Source of the DNA: an uncultured Lachnospiraceae bacterium
GTDB taxonomy: Bacteria; Bacillota; Clostridia; Lachnospirales; Lachnospiraceae
NCBI GenBank assembly: GCA_902772565.1
Contig: CACYBJ010000030.1
Location: forward strand, 1-7,403
Length of the DNA: 7,403 nucleotides
Direction of reading: 5' to 3'
Within the stretch, counting starts at the first letter, position 1; each line of letters starts with the position of its first letter. The notes beneath the pieces were generated by a model. The model was not told the origin of the DNA, ran no database searches, and saw nothing but the letters and a program-made list of their open reading frames with translations. Shown here piece by piece: positions 6,051 through 7,403 of the stretch. The translations under genes were made by a program, and so were the position numbers.

Positions 6051-7403
6051 TTAAATTTCTTTATTTATTGTTACGCCTGAATCCTTTAAAAGACTCTCGA
6101 CAAACTTAAAGGCGTCGACAGTCTTTGTCGTATCCTTCTTATCGTCTTCCAGCGTGAATACAATGTCTATGCTTTTGTGAACCTTGCGCTCAATGTGTTT
6201 TGCAAGATCCTCTGCTCTGTCCTTCATACGGTCGTAGTCGATTTCAAATCTTTTTTCGTAGAAGAGCACCAGTTTGCCGTCCTCGGATACCTTGGGTTCG
6301 GCAACCTGAAGGGAAGATATGACGGAGGTGGGTGCATCTGCCGTCAGTCTTTCCCAGTTATCCATGATTTCTTTTATGTCAGCTGCTTTTGCAGGCTCCA
6401 AAACCGGCATGAAGTCGTCTTCCTCGTCGGGCACGGGAGCAGCATCGGCTACCGGTGCGGCAACTCCGTTCTTCTTAAGCGCTGCCACTTCATCCTCAAG
6501 GCGGCGGACTCTGTCGGCATATGCCTCTCTTGTTTCCTCGGTCTGAGGACGGCAGATGCGAATGAGCCCCGTCTCAATAACTATTCTCTTTTGTGATGAA
6601 AAGCTTGCCTTATTGCTTAATTCGCAAAGCAGTTCTATGTAGCGTATCACCTCTTCTTCGGTGAAGATTCCGGCTTCGAACTCCATCTCTTCCCGCTGTT
6701 CACTTGTCATATCAAGAAGCCCCTTAATGTGCTTTCCTGTTATGGTAAGAAGAAGATTTCTTAAGTACCAGGTAAAATCTATAATGTAACGCTGAAGGTC
6801 ACGTCCCAGTACTACAGCTTCGTCGATGCAGCGCATGCATCCGCCAACGTCGCCCTTTTGGATGTTACGGAGCAGTACCGTAAAGCTTTTCATGTCAGAG
6901 GTTCCGAACACTTCAAGCACCTTGTCATAGGTCATTTCGGAGCCGGAACAAAAGGCAACGCAGCGTTCCAGAAGAGAAAGGGAATCTCTCATGGAGCCGT
7001 CGCCAAGTCGGGCGATATAGGCCAGGGCATCTGCCTCGGCGGGAATGTTTTCTTTTTTACAGATTTCCGACAGTCTGTCCACTATGGTATTAAGCGGGAT
7101 TCTTCTGAAATCGAAACGCTGGCACCTGGACAAAATGGTCTGTTTTACTTTATAGACATCGGTGGTGGCAAATATGAAAACCGCATACTCCGGCGGCTCT
7201 TCTATGGTTTTAAGCAGCGCATTCTGAGCGTCCTGAGAAAGGACGTGGGACTCATCGATAATGTAGACCTTGTACTTACCCTGAGCCGGCGGATACTTAA
7301 TCTCTTCGACTATCTGTCTTGCATGATCTACGCCGCTGTGACTTGCCGCGTCTATTTCGGCAACGTTCATGGACGTGCCTTCCGAAATGCTTTTGCACAT
7401 TGC
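6051..7403 (-). CDS. dnaX: DNA polymerase III subunit gamma/tau (DnaX), 5' end outside the window
   Basis: DnaX is the AAA+ ATPase of the clamp loader that places the beta sliding clamp on primed DNA at the replication fork. Only the C-terminal 450 codons are present. The start, the P-loop and most of the zinc module lie beyond base 7403; one zinc-module Cys (AMCKSI) is visible at the edge. Counting from the first visible Met: NVAEIDAASHSGVD (12-25), a Walker B region YIIDESHVLS (46-55), NALLKTIEEPP (60-70), sensor 1 region FATTD (77-81), the SRC arginine finger (R92) and the sensor 2 region GDGSMRDSLSLLE (133-145). The collar domain spans about 160-285, followed by an Ala/Pro/Asp-rich linker (about 311-340) and a C-terminal domain with a conserved-looking W349. 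The Walker B box reads DESH, where DEVH is the usual form. I see no A-AAA-AAG slippery site in the reading frame, so a programmed gamma product is not supported. It heads the visible operon. Confidence 0.96.
   Translation of the reverse strand, partial: AMCKSISEGTSMNVAEIDAASHSGVDHARQIVEEIKYPPAQGKYKVYIIDESHVLSQDAQNALLKTIEEPPEYAVFIFATTDVYKVKQTILSRCQRFDFRRIPLNTIVDRLSEICKKENIPAEADALAYIARLGDGSMRDSLSLLERCVAFCSGSEMTYDKVLEVFGTSDMKSFTVLLRNIQKGDVGGCMRCIDEAVVLGRDLQRYIIDFTWYLRNLLLTITGKHIKGLLDMTSEQREEMEFEAGIFTEEEVIRYIELLCELSNKASFSSQKRIVIETGLIRICRPQTEETREAYADRVRRLEDEVAALKKNGVAAPVADAAPVPDEEDDFMPVLEPAKAADIKEIMDNWERLTADAPTSVISSLQVAEPKVSEDGKLVLFYEKRFEIDYDRMKDRAEDLAKHIERKVHKSIDIVFTLEDDKKDTTKTVDAFKFVESLLKDSGVTINKEI

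Noticed and set aside
6254..6264. GAAAAAAGA tract in dnaX as a possible -1 frameshift site
   Set aside because: The reading frame is GAA AAA AGA, so the A-AAA-AAG heptamer is out of register, and it lies near the 3' end of the gene rather than after the collar domain.

Overview
The window looks like chromosomal DNA of a low-to-mid GC Gram-positive anaerobe of the class Clostridia, most likely the family Lachnospiraceae. Evidence for this: the dnaX-ybaB-recR cluster followed by a DUF5711-type protein and a CvpA-like membrane protein; a DAHP synthase with the 'GYKGMLHQPDP' signature of clostridial enzymes; a T-box leader; and lipoproteins with Firmicutes-type lipoboxes. The taxonomic placement is inference from protein style and gene order. 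I see no insertion sequence, phage gene, CRISPR array, tRNA or rRNA.

Left end (1-441). A T-box riboswitch lies on the minus strand and controls a gene beyond the left edge, probably an aminoacyl-tRNA synthetase or an amino-acid gene. My best reading of the specifier is CUC (Leu). The intrinsic terminator of the switch occupies bases 1-29. On the other strand a good sigma-A-type promoter (326-354) starts the transcript of the DAHP synthase gene (442-1476), the first step of the shikimate pathway.

Middle (1477-3360). The aroF-like gene converges on a two-gene minus-strand lipoprotein operon. The two sides share one strong hairpin (1503-1536) with T-tracts on both sides, so it probably terminates both. 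The operon has its own promoter (3176-3204) and encodes a 199-aa and then a 313-aa lipoprotein. These share a homologous C-terminal domain that resembles bacterial Ig-like (Big_14-type) domains; the longer protein has an extra N-terminal domain.

Right half (3361-7403). A single minus-strand operon runs dnaX (5' end outside the window), ybaB/ebfC, recR, a membrane-anchored DUF5711-like protein and a CvpA-like four-helix membrane protein. It ends at an intrinsic terminator (3299-3330). DnaX is the clamp-loader ATPase, YbaB a nucleoid-associated DNA-binding protein and RecR a recombinational-repair clamp, so the front of the operon is DNA maintenance. The last two genes are envelope proteins of unknown role, tightly coupled to each other (3-base gap).

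Most of the region is well-known core biology. The least explained parts are the paralogous lipoprotein pair, and the DUF5711-CvpA pair on the end of a DNA-repair operon. I found no convincing evidence for a wholly new system.
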